Positions 1-7,483 of a DNA stretch of 14,479 nt are shown here, in pieces. This DNA comes from Pseudomonadota bacterium. Lineage in GTDB: Bacteria > Pseudomonadota > Gammaproteobacteria > Burkholderiales > Burkholderiaceae_C. The notes beneath the pieces are model-generated. The model was not told the DNA's origin. It searched no databases and was given only the letters and a program-made list of their open reading frames with translations. How positions within the stretch are numbered: position 1 is the first letter of the stretch; every line of letters starts with the position of its first letter. The position numbers were made by a program, and so were the translations under genes. Location of the stretch: the NCBI GenBank assembly GCA_023438115.1, contig JAEZEB010000118.1:1-14479 (forward strand). Reading direction: 5' to 3'.

Positions 1-2
1 GC

Positions 3-848
3 AGCGCCGACATGATCGCGCGCACGGTGAGCCAGAAACTCGCCGCCTCGCTCGGCCAGCCTTTCGTGGTCGACAACCGTGCGGGCGCCTCGGGGCAGAT
101 CGGCATGCCGCTCGTGGCCAAGTCGCCCGCCGACGGCTACACGCTCACGGTCTCGCCCGCGTCCTTCCTGACCACGAACAAGAGCATCTTCAAGGCGCTC
201 GCCTACGACCCGGAGGCGGACTTCGTGCCGGTTTCGCGCCTGGTCAACCAGCCCATGGTGCTGGTGGTACGCGACAAGCAGAAGTACCCCACCGTGGCCG
301 CCCTGCTCGCGGCCGCGAAGGCGGCGCCGGGCAGGATCACCTATGCGTCCTCCGGCGACGGCAGCCCGCAGCACCTCGCGGGCCTGATGTTCGAGACACG
401 CACGAAGGCCCGCCTGCTGCACGTCCCCTACAAGGGCGGCGCACCCGCGGTCAACGACACGCTGGCCGGCGTCGTCGACGCCATGTTCGCGGTGCTGCCC
501 GAAGCGCTGCCGCACGTGCAATCCGGCAAGCTGCATGCGCTGGCCCTCATGGGCCCGCAGCGGTCGGCCGTCCTCCCCGGCGTGCCGACGATGGCCGAAA
601 GCGGCCTCGCGGAACTGACGCTGTCCGCGTGGGTCGCCCTGCTGGCGCCGTCAGGTACGCCCCGGTCCATCGTCGAGGAACTCAATCGCGCCGTGCATGC
701 GGCGCTGGACGGCGACATCAAGGCGAAGCTTGCGGAAAGCGGCATGGAAGTCGCGCCCGGCACGCCGGAAGAACTGCAGCGGACCATCGCGCAGGAGATC
801 AGGCTGCATGCGGAGCTGGTGAAGGCGGCGGGGGTGGTGCCGCAGTAG
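3..848 (+). CDS. Bug/TctC-family tripartite tricarboxylate transporter substrate-binding protein (5' partial)
   Basis: This is the C-terminal part of a periplasmic solute-binding protein of the Bug (TctC) family, abundant in Burkholderiales, which binds carboxylates or other small organic acids for TctAB-type uptake. The reading frame is open from base 3 of the window, so the signal peptide and first strand lie upstream; the ATG at base 12 is internal. Family marks visible are the run S-A-D-M-I-A-R-T followed by LGQPFVVDNRAGASGQIG, the segment ITYASSGDGSPQHLAG about 100 residues later, and the VPYKGGAPAVND segment of the ligand pocket. The stop is TAG at 846-848. No TctA or TctB membrane subunit is seen here, which is common because many Bug genes are orphans. 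The ligand cannot be told from sequence. The family call is secure; the exact substrate is unknown. Confidence 0.93.
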   Translation, partial: SADMIARTVSQKLAASLGQPFVVDNRAGASGQIGMPLVAKSPADGYTLTVSPASFLTTNKSIFKALAYDPEADFVPVSRLVNQPMVLVVRDKQKYPTVAALLAAAKAAPGRITYASSGDGSPQHLAGLMFETRTKARLLHVPYKGGAPAVNDTLAGVVDAMFAVLPEALPHVQSGKLHALALMGPQRSAVLPGVPTMAESGLAELTLSAWVALLAPSGTPRSIVEELNRAVHAALDGDIKAKLAESGMEVAPGTPEELQRTIAQEIRLHAELVKAAGVVPQ

Positions 849-925
849 GCGGAGGCCCGGGCACGCTCGACCGCTCGCCGGATGGACGGCGGCCCAAGGC
901 CGCGATGGCAAGGTGGAATGACCTC

Positions 926-943
926 GGTGCGACAATTCGCACC
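926..943 (+). promoter_or_regulatory. Palindrome with extended -10-like element abutting serB ATG
   Basis: The 18 bases GGTGCGACAATTCGCACC form an inverted repeat with 7-base arms and a 4-base CAAT centre, ending exactly one base before the serB ATG. Within it, TGCGACAAT (929... to 936) resembles an extended -10 element (TG-n-GACAAT). A start site seven or so bases downstream would fall at the A of the ATG, so the transcript may be leaderless; no Shine-Dalgarno sequence is present. The palindrome could also bind a regulator or simply be chance. The role is inferred; only the repeat itself is seen. Confidence 0.4.
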
Positions 944-1666
944 ATGCCCGCCACAGAATTCGCCCCCGGCCTCGCCATCCAGGGCTTCACCCCGCCCCTG
1001 CGCCTTTCCGATTTCAAGCTGGTCGCGTTCGACATGGATTCGACGCTGATCAACATCGAGTGCGTCGACGAGATCGCCGATGCCGTGGGCATGAAGGAGG
1101 AAGTGGCGGCGATCACCGAGGCCGCGATGCGCGGCGAGATCACGGACTACAAGGAAAGCCTGCGCCGCCGCGTCGCGCTGCTCAAGGGCGTCACGATGGC
1201 CGACATGGAACAGGTCTACGTCGAGCGGCTGCAGCTCAATCCCGGCGCCGAGACACTGGTGCGCGCCTGCCAGGCCGCGGGCCTGAAGACGCTGCTGGTC
1301 TCCGGCGGCTTCACCTTCTTCACCGACCGCATCCGCGACAGGCTGAAGATCGACTTCACCCGCTCCAACGTGCTGGAGGTCCGCTCGGGCGCCAACTGCG
1401 GCGAGCTCACCGGCCGCATGGTGGACCAGCCCTGGGGCGACATCTGCGACGGCGCCGAGAAGCGCAAGATGCTGCTGGAGACCTGCGCCAACCTGGGCAT
1501 CTCGCCGAAGCAGGCGATCGCCGTCGGCGACGGCGCCAACGACCTGCCGATGATGGGCGAAGCCGGCCTGTCCGTCGCCTACCACGCCAAGCCGAAGGTG
1601 CGCGAGCAGGCGATGGTGCAGATCAACGCGGGAGGGCTGGATCGGCTGCTGGAGCTGATGGCCTGA
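944..1666 (+). CDS. serB: Phosphoserine phosphatase SerB
   Basis: Catalyses the last step of L-serine synthesis, hydrolysing O-phospho-L-serine in the cytoplasm. The 240-residue product is a HAD-superfamily hydrolase. Motif I is F-D-M-D-S-T with nucleophile Asp30 and acid/base Asp32. Motif II is SGGFTFF with Ser120. The lysine motif lies in EKRK (about 173-175), and motif III is GDGANDLP (195-202) with metal-binding Asp196 and Asp200. The substrate-binding segment NIECVDEIAD follows motif I. It is shorter than E. coli SerB because it has only a brief N-terminal extension, as is usual in Burkholderiales. The ATG at 944 is chosen because the family-like sequence starts there; longer in-frame starts overlap the upstream gene. 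There is no Shine-Dalgarno sequence, and a palindrome with a -10-like element abuts the ATG (926-943). Its last 44 bases overlap the 3' end of the opposing kinase gene. Confidence 0.96.
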   Translation: MPATEFAPGLAIQGFTPPLRLSDFKLVAFDMDSTLINIECVDEIADAVGMKEEVAAITEAAMRGEITDYKESLRRRVALLKGVTMADMEQVYVERLQLNPGAETLVRACQAAGLKTLLVSGGFTFFTDRIRDRLKIDFTRSNVLEVRSGANCGELTGRMVDQPWGDICDGAEKRKMLLETCANLGISPKQAIAVGDGANDLPMMGEAGLSVAYHAKPKVREQAMVQINAGGLDRLLELMA

Positions 1667-4397
1667 GCCCGCGGTTCGCGGGCAGCCAGCCCGGCACCCG
1701 CACCGTGAACGTGGTGCCGGCGCCGACGCGGCTGTCCACCACGATCGTGCCGCCGTGCATGTCGACGGCGTTCTTCACGATCGCCAGGCCCAGCCCCGTG
1801 CCGGGAATGTCGCCGACGTTGCTGGCGCGGTGGAAGGACTCGAACAGGTTCGCCATTTCCTCCGGCGGGATGCCGATGCCGCTGTCCTGCACGCGGAAGA
1901 GGGTCTCGTCCTCGCCGCGCCGCACCTCGAAGCGCACCTCGCCGCCCGCGGGCGAATACTTCACCGCGTTGGTCAGCAGGTTCACGAAGATGTGCCGCAG
2001 CAGCTTCTCGTCGTAGAGGCCGGGCGCGAGATCGGGGTCCACGTCGCACACCACGCGGTCGCCGCCCTCGGGATGCTGCAGCCCCGCTTCGTCGACGATC
2101 TGCGGGCACAGCACGCGCAGGTCCACGCGCGCCGGCTTGAACTCCAGCATCTGCGCATCGGCGCGCCCCAGCAACAGCACGCGATCGAGCATGCGTGACA
2201 TGCGCTGCACGCCGGCGGCGATGCCGTCCAGCGTCTCGCGGCGCTCCTCGGGCGCGAGCCGGTCGCCGTAATGGCGCAGCAGTTCCTCGGCCGAGAGGAT
2301 GGCGGCCAGCGGCGTGCGGAACTCGTGGCTGGTCATCGCCACGAAGCGCGCGCGCATCTCGGCCAGCGCCTGCTGCTGCTCCAGCGCCTCGCGCATGCGC
2401 GCCTCCGAGTGCTTGCGGCGCGTGATGTCCAGGAAGGTCCAGATCACGCCCGAGTCCGGGTCGTGCGGCCGCACGCAGCTGCCGGCCATCTCCACCCAGA
2501 ACAGCTCGCCGCCGCGGCGCCGCAGCTGCATCTCGCAGCTGTAGCCGTTGCGGGCGATCATCGCCGCGCGGGCCTCCTCGCCGAAGCGCTGCCAGCTCTC
2601 GGTGTCGGGATGCAGGTAGTCCGAGCCCTGGCCCGTGAGCACCTGCCGCGGGTAGCCGAGCATCTGCGCGAACTTCTCGTTCACCCATTCGTGGCGGCGC
2701 CTCACCGACAGCACCATGCCCACCACCGCGTTGTTCAGGATGGCCTCGCGCTCGGTCATCGTGCGCTGCAGCTCCGCCTCCAGCTCCTTGCGGCGCGTGA
2801 TGTCGGTGATCACCCAGACGGTGCCCTCCTGCAGGTCGGTGGGACGCACGGCCTTGCCGGAGAGCAGGATCCAGATGCGGCGGCCGTCGAAGCGCCGCAC
2901 CTGCATCTCGCGTTCGTACACGTCGCCGCGGGCCACCGCCTCGGCCACCTCGCGGCCCACCTGCAGGTAGTCCTCGCGCGAGAGGTAGAACGGCTCCATG
3001 CTGGTCACCTGCTCCAGCCCCGCGCCGAAGATCTCCAGCATCGCGCGGTTGGCCCAGCGCAGCCGGCCCTCCGCGGTGAGGAAGCAGATGCCGACGATGG
3101 AGTTCTCCAGCACGACCTCGCGCTCCTCGAGCACCGTCTGCAGCTTGCGCCGCGACTGCGACAGCGCCTCCACCATCGCGTGCTCCGCGGCCAGGCGCGC
3201 GTCCACCTGGTCCTGCTGGCGGCGCGAGACGTTGATGCGGTCCGCGAGCGCGAAGGACAGCAGCAGCATCTCGATGGCCGATCCGATCAGCAGCGAGTTC
3301 GAGGTCCAGCGGTTCGAGGGCAGCACGCCCATGTTGTGCAGTTGCAGCGCCAGCACGCCGAGCAAGAGGGCCGCCCACGCGGCGAGATAGTGGCGCGCGC
3401 CGCCGTGCCCGCTGCGCAGCGACATGACGCCCGAGACCACCAGCGAGGCGATGCCCACCGGCGCCAGCACCATCAGCATGAAGCTGGAGACCACATAGGG
3501 CAGCGCCACCACGGCGACGGCCGTCAGCGTCCACAGGCCGGCCTGCGCGAGCAGCAGGCGGTCCATGCGCGGCATGGTTTCGCGGCTTTGCAGGAAGCGG
3601 CGCGCGAACAGCAGGCCGAACAGGCCAGCCAGGCTGGCACCCACGTGCGGCGCCACGCTGTTCCACCAGGCCTGTTGCGGCCAGAGGAACTGCGGCCCCA
3701 GCCCGGTCAGCGCGGCCTGGCCGAAGCCCATGGAGGCCACGAACAGCACGTAGACGAGGTAGGAACCATCGCGCACCGAAACCCACAGCAGCAGGTTGTA
3801 GAGCAACAGCCCGATCAACAGGCCGAAGTAGAGGCTCAGGACCGTGTACGCGACCTGGTCCGCATGCCACAACGCCTCGGCACGCCACAGGCGCAACGGC
3901 GCGGCGACGACGCCATCGCTGGTCAGGCGCAGGTACAGCGTGGTCGTCCCGCCCGCGGGCAGGGACACGGGCATGACGTGGTTGCGGTGCGCGATGGCCC
4001 GGCGCGTGAAGGGCTCGAGGTCGCCGCCCACGTGCCGGATCCAGCCGCCTTCGGGGCGCGGTGCGTACAGCTCGAGGCGGTCGAGGGCCGAATACGCCAG
4101 TTCCAGCAGCCAGTCGGGCCGGCTGCCCTCGGGCGCCTGCAGTTCCACGCGCAGCCAGATCGCCGAACGCGTCAGGCCGAAGTTGGCCGAGGGGCCGCTG
4201 TCGCGCATGGGACGGAAGCGCGCCTGCTGCGCCGGCTGCAGCACCTCGTCCAGCGTCATCTGCCGCGTCGGATCGTCGATGAACTGCACGACGGGGTTGA
4301 GGTCGTAGCGGCCCTGCTCGCCCAGCACCACCGGCTCGGCCCGCCCCGCGACAGCCAGCAGGCCAAGCAGGACGAAGGCGAGCAGCCGTCCGCTCAT
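1623..4397 (-). CDS. Membrane sensor histidine kinase, 7TMR-DISM / PAS-PAS / HisKA / HATPase
   Basis: A 924-residue inner-membrane sensor kinase. A signal peptide (1-20, ending AGRA) precedes a periplasmic 7TMR-DISMED2-type sensor domain (about 25-175) and a seven-helix 7TMR-DISM membrane unit (about 183-390). A coiled-coil linker (about 390-430) leads to two PAS domains (about 425-540 and 550-665), each ending in the usual DITRRK-like PAC tail. The HisKA domain carries SHEFRTP with the phospho-acceptor His at about 691. The HATPase_c domain shows the N box (FVNLLTNAVKYS, about 804-815), G1 (DSGIGIP, about 838) and G2 (GTGLGLAI, about 866). All catalytic motifs are intact. DISM sensors are thought to bind carbohydrates or other small ligands; the signal here is unknown. 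No response regulator or receiver domain is in the window, so it is an orphan kinase locally. It follows the MFS gene by 57 bases and could share its transcript. Its 3' end overlaps serB. Confidence 0.95.
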   Translation of the reverse strand: MSGRLLAFVLLGLLAVAGRAEPVVLGEQGRYDLNPVVQFIDDPTRQMTLDEVLQPAQQARFRPMRDSGPSANFGLTRSAIWLRVELQAPEGSRPDWLLELAYSALDRLELYAPRPEGGWIRHVGGDLEPFTRRAIAHRNHVMPVSLPAGGTTTLYLRLTSDGVVAAPLRLWRAEALWHADQVAYTVLSLYFGLLIGLLLYNLLLWVSVRDGSYLVYVLFVASMGFGQAALTGLGPQFLWPQQAWWNSVAPHVGASLAGLFGLLFARRFLQSRETMPRMDRLLLAQAGLWTLTAVAVVALPYVVSSFMLMVLAPVGIASLVVSGVMSLRSGHGGARHYLAAWAALLLGVLALQLHNMGVLPSNRWTSNSLLIGSAIEMLLLSFALADRINVSRRQQDQVDARLAAEHAMVEALSQSRRKLQTVLEEREVVLENSIVGICFLTAEGRLRWANRAMLEIFGAGLEQVTSMEPFYLSREDYLQVGREVAEAVARGDVYEREMQVRRFDGRRIWILLSGKAVRPTDLQEGTVWVITDITRRKELEAELQRTMTEREAILNNAVVGMVLSVRRRHEWVNEKFAQMLGYPRQVLTGQGSDYLHPDTESWQRFGEEARAAMIARNGYSCEMQLRRRGGELFWVEMAGSCVRPHDPDSGVIWTFLDITRRKHSEARMREALEQQQALAEMRARFVAMTSHEFRTPLAAILSAEELLRHYGDRLAPEERRETLDGIAAGVQRMSRMLDRVLLLGRADAQMLEFKPARVDLRVLCPQIVDEAGLQHPEGGDRVVCDVDPDLAPGLYDEKLLRHIFVNLLTNAVKYSPAGGEVRFEVRRGEDETLFRVQDSGIGIPPEEMANLFESFHRASNVGDIPGTGLGLAIVKNAVDMHGGTIVVDSRVGAGTTFTVRVPGWLPANRGLRPSAPAADPALPR

Positions 4398-4435
4398 GCG
4401 GTCGGTGCGCCGGGGGTGGCGTTCAGCTCGGCCAT
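4394..4435 (-). other. Possible 13-codon upstream ORF coupled to the kinase start
   Basis: On the minus strand an ATG at 4435 opens a 13-residue reading frame (MAELNATPGAPTA) whose TGA stop overlaps the kinase ATG as ATGA. The kinase start itself lacks a clear Shine-Dalgarno sequence, so ribosomes finishing this small frame could re-initiate on the kinase. It could equally be chance in GC-rich DNA; there is no strong ribosome binding site ahead of the small frame either. Confidence 0.25.
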
Positions 4436-4454
4436 GGCGGCCGACTATAGAGGA

Positions 4455-5729
4455 TCAAGCCGCGGCGCCGCGCGGCGATCGCACCGGCCAGGGCCGCACC
4501 TGCCCCAGCGTGCGGGCCCGCCACAACAGGAAGCCCACGATGGACAGGTTCAGCAGGTTCCAGGCGATGCCGTTGACGAAGGCCGCGCGGTAGGAGCCGG
4601 TGAGGTCGAACACCGCGCCCGACATCCAGCCGCCCAGGGCCATGCCCAGCAGCGTAGCCATCAGCACCGTGCCCACTTTCGCGCCGGCCTGCTCCGGCGG
4701 AAAGTACTCGCGCACGATGAGCGCATAGGCCGGCACGATGCCGCCCTGGAACAGCCCGAACAGGCCCGACACGACGTACAGCGACACCAGCCCATCGGAC
4801 GGCAGGAACATCAGCAGCGCCACGCCCTGCAGCAGCGAGCCGAGCAGCAGCGTGCGCATCCCGCCGATGCGGTCGGAGATCCAGCCGGAGACGAGCCGGC
4901 TCACCACGCCCAGCGCCAGCATCAGCGAGAGCATCTCGGCGCCGCGCGCCGCGCCGAAGCCGAGGTCGCCGCAGTAGGCGACGATGTGCACCTGCGGCAT
5001 GGACATCGCCACGCAGCAGGACACGCCCGCGACGCACAGCAGCGCGAGCAGCACCCGCGGCGACATGCCCAGCGGCCGCTGCGCGGGCGCCGTGAAGCCG
5101 GCCGCGGGTGCAGCGCCTACGGCCGGCACCACCAACGCGGGCGGACGCCGCCGCAGCACCAGCGCGAGCGGCAGCATGCTCGCGATGCAGAACACGCCCA
5201 TGCCCACGTAGGTCTGGCGCCAGCCCACGCCGTCGATGAAGAACTGCATCACCGGCGGCCACACCGCGCCGGCGGTGTAGTTGCCGCTCATGCAGATCGC
5301 CAGCGCGATGCCGCGGCGGCGGTCGAACCAGCGCGTGGTGTCGGCCACCAGCGGCGCGAAGCTCGCGGAGGTGCCCAGCAGGCCGATCAGTACGCCCTGC
5401 GCCAGCCCGAACAGCAGGGGCCCCGGCGCCAGGCCGGCGGCGATGTAGCCCGCGCCCAGGCCGACGGCCCCCAGCATCACCACCGCCATCACGCCGAAGC
5501 GGTCGGCCAGCCGTCCCATCAGGATGCCGCCGACGCCGAAGCCGACCATGGTCAGCGTGTAGGGCAGCGACGCGTCGCCGCGGTCTATGCCGAAGTCCTG
5601 CTGCATCTGCGGCAGCACCACGGTCACGGAGTACATGCCGGAGCCGCCGATCGTCATCAGCAGCAGCGACATCCACAGCCGCGTCCAGGCGTAGGGGGAT
5701 TCGATGGCCTCGGGGCCGGCGGTCTGCAT
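4455..5729 (-). CDS. MFS transporter (monocarboxylate/oxalate-formate-antiporter-like)
   Basis: A 424-residue major facilitator superfamily permease of the inner membrane with about twelve hydrophobic helices. The first helix begins near residue 18 (LWMSLLLMTIGGSGMYSVTVV). MFS motif A is visible in the loop after helix 2 (GRLADRFG), and a related copy appears in the second half (SGWISDRIGG). The central loop carries RRRPPALVVP. Its overall look is that of the MCT/OFA/CynX-like permeases that move organic anions, but the substrate cannot be assigned. The ATG at 5729 is preferred over an in-frame TTG at 5765, which would add 12 residues; neither has a strong Shine-Dalgarno sequence. It is divergent from pssA and shares a 123-base upstream region holding a 16-base palindrome. 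The kinase gene follows in the same direction after 57 bases. Confidence 0.9.
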   Translation of the reverse strand: MQTAGPEAIESPYAWTRLWMSLLLMTIGGSGMYSVTVVLPQMQQDFGIDRGDASLPYTLTMVGFGVGGILMGRLADRFGVMAVVMLGAVGLGAGYIAAGLAPGPLLFGLAQGVLIGLLGTSASFAPLVADTTRWFDRRRGIALAICMSGNYTAGAVWPPVMQFFIDGVGWRQTYVGMGVFCIASMLPLALVLRRRPPALVVPAVGAAPAAGFTAPAQRPLGMSPRVLLALLCVAGVSCCVAMSMPQVHIVAYCGDLGFGAARGAEMLSLMLALGVVSRLVSGWISDRIGGMRTLLLGSLLQGVALLMFLPSDGLVSLYVVSGLFGLFQGGIVPAYALIVREYFPPEQAGAKVGTVLMATLLGMALGGWMSGAVFDLTGSYRAAFVNGIAWNLLNLSIVGFLLWRARTLGQVRPWPVRSPRGAAA

Positions 5730-5777
5730 GGGCACCGATTGGAACCGAAGACGCGCGGGCTGCAAACCCCGGCGGCC

Positions 5778-5793
5778 GTAGTCGTGCGACTAC
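5778..5793. promoter_or_regulatory. Palindrome, candidate operator between MFS gene and pssA
   Basis: GTAGTCGTGCGACTAC has perfect 7-base arms (GTAGTCG / CGACTAC) around a 2-base centre. It lies in the 123-base divergent region between the MFS and pssA genes, about 50 bases from the MFS start and 60 from pssA. The shape resembles operators of FadR-subfamily GntR repressors (GT-rich/AC-rich half-sites), but no such regulator gene is in the window. A second, weaker GC-rich repeat (CCCCG/CGGGG) follows just to its right. Binding is inferred only. Confidence 0.4.
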
Positions 5794-5852
5794 AAGCCCC
5801 GATGCCGGGGGCCGACGGTGCGCGCGCAAGCTGGTGCTTAAGGTGACATCCG

Positions 5853-6482
5853 ATGCAAGGCAGCGCGCGACGCCATTTCTCCATGGTCCGGGAATTCCAC
5901 CTGGCCGACTTCTTCACCCTGGGCAACGCCGCCTGCGGCGTGGGCGCCATCCTGCTCGCGATGCTGTACCTGGCCACGGGCGAGCGCACGCACTTCCTGC
6001 TCTCCGCGGCCCTCGCGCCGGCGGCCTTCGCCTTCGACGTGCTCGACGGCCGCATCGCCCGCGCGCGCCACCAGCACTCGGCGCTCGGGCGCGAACTGGA
6101 TTCGCTCTCGGACGTGATCTCCTTCGGCGTGGCGCCGGCCGCCCTGGCCTTTGCCGCCGGCATGCAGGGCGGCTGGGACGCGGCCGCGCTGATCTACTTC
6201 GTGTGCTGCGGCGTGAGCCGGCTCGCGCGCTACAACGTGACGGCCGAACAGCTCGCGGGCGACGACTCCGGCAAGGTGAAGTACTTCGAGGGCACGCCCA
6301 TCCCGACCAGCGTGGTGCTCACCGGCGTGCTGGCCTGGGCCGCGTGGCAGGGCGACCTGGGCGAGCGCCTGTGGGGCGGCGTGCTGGAACTGGGCCCGTG
6401 GAACCTGCACCCGCTGGTGCTGCTGTTCGTGCTGTCCGGCACGCTGATGGTCAGCAAGACCCTCCGGATCCCGAAACTCTAG
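5853..6482 (+). CDS. pssA: CDP-diacylglycerol--serine O-phosphatidyltransferase
   Basis: Makes phosphatidylserine from CDP-diacylglycerol and L-serine at the inner membrane, the committed step to phosphatidylethanolamine. The 209-residue product is an integral membrane CDP-alcohol phosphatidyltransferase. The full signature DGx2ARx8Gx3Dx3D is present: Asp65-Gly66, Ala69-Arg70, Gly79, Asp83 and Asp87, the metal and substrate-binding residues. Several hydrophobic helices flank it. It is the type II (Bacillus/Sinorhizobium-like) form, not the soluble E. coli type, and is somewhat shorter than the roughly 250-residue forms. The ATG at 5853 has a Shine-Dalgarno-like AAGGTG about eight bases upstream; an in-frame ATG at 5883 is an alternative. 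The opposing DUF5985 gene ends three bases beyond its stop. The substrate assignment (serine rather than another alcohol) rests on overall similarity, notably the LADFFTLGNAACG start and the VSRLARYNV segment. Confidence 0.93.
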   Translation: MQGSARRHFSMVREFHLADFFTLGNAACGVGAILLAMLYLATGERTHFLLSAALAPAAFAFDVLDGRIARARHQHSALGRELDSLSDVISFGVAPAALAFAAGMQGGWDAAALIYFVCCGVSRLARYNVTAEQLAGDDSGKVKYFEGTPIPTSVVLTGVLAWAAWQGDLGERLWGGVLELGPWNLHPLVLLFVLSGTLMVSKTLRIPKL

Positions 6483-6485
6483 GGC

Positions 6486-6740
6486 CTACTTGCGCGGGCG
6501 GTTCTTCTGCCAGATGGCCAGCAGGATCAGGCCGTACGCGATCACGCGCACGCCGTAGAACTCCGGCCGCTCCTCGCCGGCCCCGGTGGTCCCCAGCGCG
6601 ACGCGGTTGCCCGCCTCCAGCAGGAACGACAGGGCGAACCAGAGGAAGAACCGGTCGCGCGTGTGCCGCCAGAAGCGGAAGAAGAACAGGGCCGCCACGA
6701 GCCATCCCATGGCGATCGCGCCCATGACCATTGCCTCCAT
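6486..6740 (-). CDS. DUF5985-type small membrane protein (second of tandem pair)
   Basis: An 84-residue predicted inner-membrane protein with three hydrophobic stretches (about 5-20, 28-45 and 65-79) and a basic tail ending KNRPRK. The core RFWRHTRDRFFLWFALSF followed by EAGNRVALG resembles its upstream neighbour at the same relative places (R-x-W-R, x-R-x3-W-x-A-L, N-x-V-x-L), so the two look like diverged tandem copies. I recognise both as DUF5985-like by memory; no function is established. The start at 6740 overlaps nothing: the upstream gene stops three bases before it. A GGAGG sequence lies eight bases before an in-frame ATG at 6725, which could be the true start and give 79 residues. 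It is the last gene of a three-gene operon and converges on pssA. Confidence 0.8.
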   Translation of the reverse strand: MEAMVMGAIAMGWLVAALFFFRFWRHTRDRFFLWFALSFLLEAGNRVALGTTGAGEERPEFYGVRVIAYGLILLAIWQKNRPRK

Positions 6741-6743
6741 GGC

Positions 6744-7004
6744 TCAGTCATCCTCCCAGACGAGGCCGAACAGCAGCAGCAGCACGGCGGCGAAGGCCCA
6801 GCCGAGGCGCCAGAGATAGAGGTCCACCTGCGTCGGCAGGACCACGCGGTCCACGACCAGCAGCACGTTGTTCACGCTCAGCGCGCCGAAGCACAGGGCG
6901 CTCCAGAACAGCAGCCGCGCCCCGCTCGCCCGCCAGCTGCGCCACAGAAGCACGAGGCAGGTGATGGATGTCAGCGCGCAGAGGGAATAGATCAGTGCAG
7001 CCAT
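6744..7004 (-). CDS. DUF5985-type small membrane protein (first of tandem pair)
   Basis: An 86-residue predicted inner-membrane protein with three hydrophobic segments (about 3-20, 29-50 and 64-83) and a short acidic end (WEDD). The sequence LWRSWRASGARLLFWSALCFGALSVNNVLL is typical of the DUF5985 family as I remember it; the family's role is unknown. A strong Shine-Dalgarno sequence (AGGAG) sits five bases before the ATG and overlaps the stop region of the upstream gene, so translation is probably coupled. It lies between the winged-helix-like gene (9-base gap) and its own paralogue (3-base gap). Three-helix proteins of this size in tandem often act as hetero-oligomers, but that is only inference here. 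Confidence 0.83.
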   Translation of the reverse strand: MAALIYSLCALTSITCLVLLWRSWRASGARLLFWSALCFGALSVNNVLLVVDRVVLPTQVDLYLWRLGWAFAAVLLLLFGLVWEDD

Positions 7005-7013
7005 GATCTCCTG

Positions 7014-7391
7014 TCACTCCTTGCGGAAACGGAACGCATCCGCGAACTGCTGGGCCCTGCGGTCGATGCGCGAGTGGATGAGGTCGGTCACGGTGACCAG
7101 GTTGGTGGCGTAGGCCTGGGCCAGCCGGTCGAGGAGTGTCGAGAGTTCGGTGTCGGGGGCGTAGTGCAGGCCCGCCGTGCCGGCCGGCGCGCCCACGCCG
7201 CTGGAGCGCAGCTGCTCGAGGAGTTCGGCGCCGGTCCGCTCCGGCACGTACAGCCGGCGCGCCAGTTGCGAGGCGTCCCATTCCTTCTGCGGCTCCGCAC
7301 GCAGCAACAGCACCGCCTCGAGGTACGGAACCGAGGGGATGCTGGTGAGGATGAAGCGGCGCAGGTCGGCCGGCAGCTCGGGATCGCTCAT
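7014..7391 (-). CDS. Hypothetical protein with winged-helix-like N-terminal half
   Basis: A 125-residue soluble protein that heads the DUF5985 operon. Residues about 8-65 (RRFILTSIPSVPYLEAVLLLRAEPQKEWDAS and the ARRLYVPERTGAELLEQL stretch, in order) read as helices followed by a probable recognition helix, like the winged helix of MarR- or PadR-type proteins. The second half is helical with a repeated Asp/Arg pattern (DLIHSRIDRRAQQFADAF). The start at the ATG at 7391 gives MSDPELPADLRR; an in-frame extension of 28 residues is arginine-rich and unlikely. No Shine-Dalgarno sequence is clear. Being joined to two small membrane proteins, it could regulate them or sit beneath them at the membrane. 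I do not know a named family; the fold call is inferred from sequence pattern. Confidence 0.75.
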   Translation of the reverse strand: MSDPELPADLRRFILTSIPSVPYLEAVLLLRAEPQKEWDASQLARRLYVPERTGAELLEQLRSSGVGAPAGTAGLHYAPDTELSTLLDRLAQAYATNLVTVTDLIHSRIDRRAQQFADAFRFRKE

Positions 7392-7483
7392 TGTTCTAGC
7401 TGGACAGGCACGCCCTCGTGCGCTGGTTATCCCTTGCCCGGCGGACGTCCTTCGGCCTGTACATTGGGCCGTCACTGTAGCGC

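Noticed and set aside
1579..3888. Open frame of 769 codons on the minus strand
   Set aside because: It is a shifted frame within the kinase gene, Arg/Ala/Gly-rich and without motifs, while the kinase frame has every expected domain.
2271..5846. Open frame of 1191 codons on the plus strand
   Set aside because: It is antisense to the kinase and MFS genes, has a His/Gln/Arg/Ala-rich sequence with no domain, and arises because GC-rich codons on the other strand rarely create stops.
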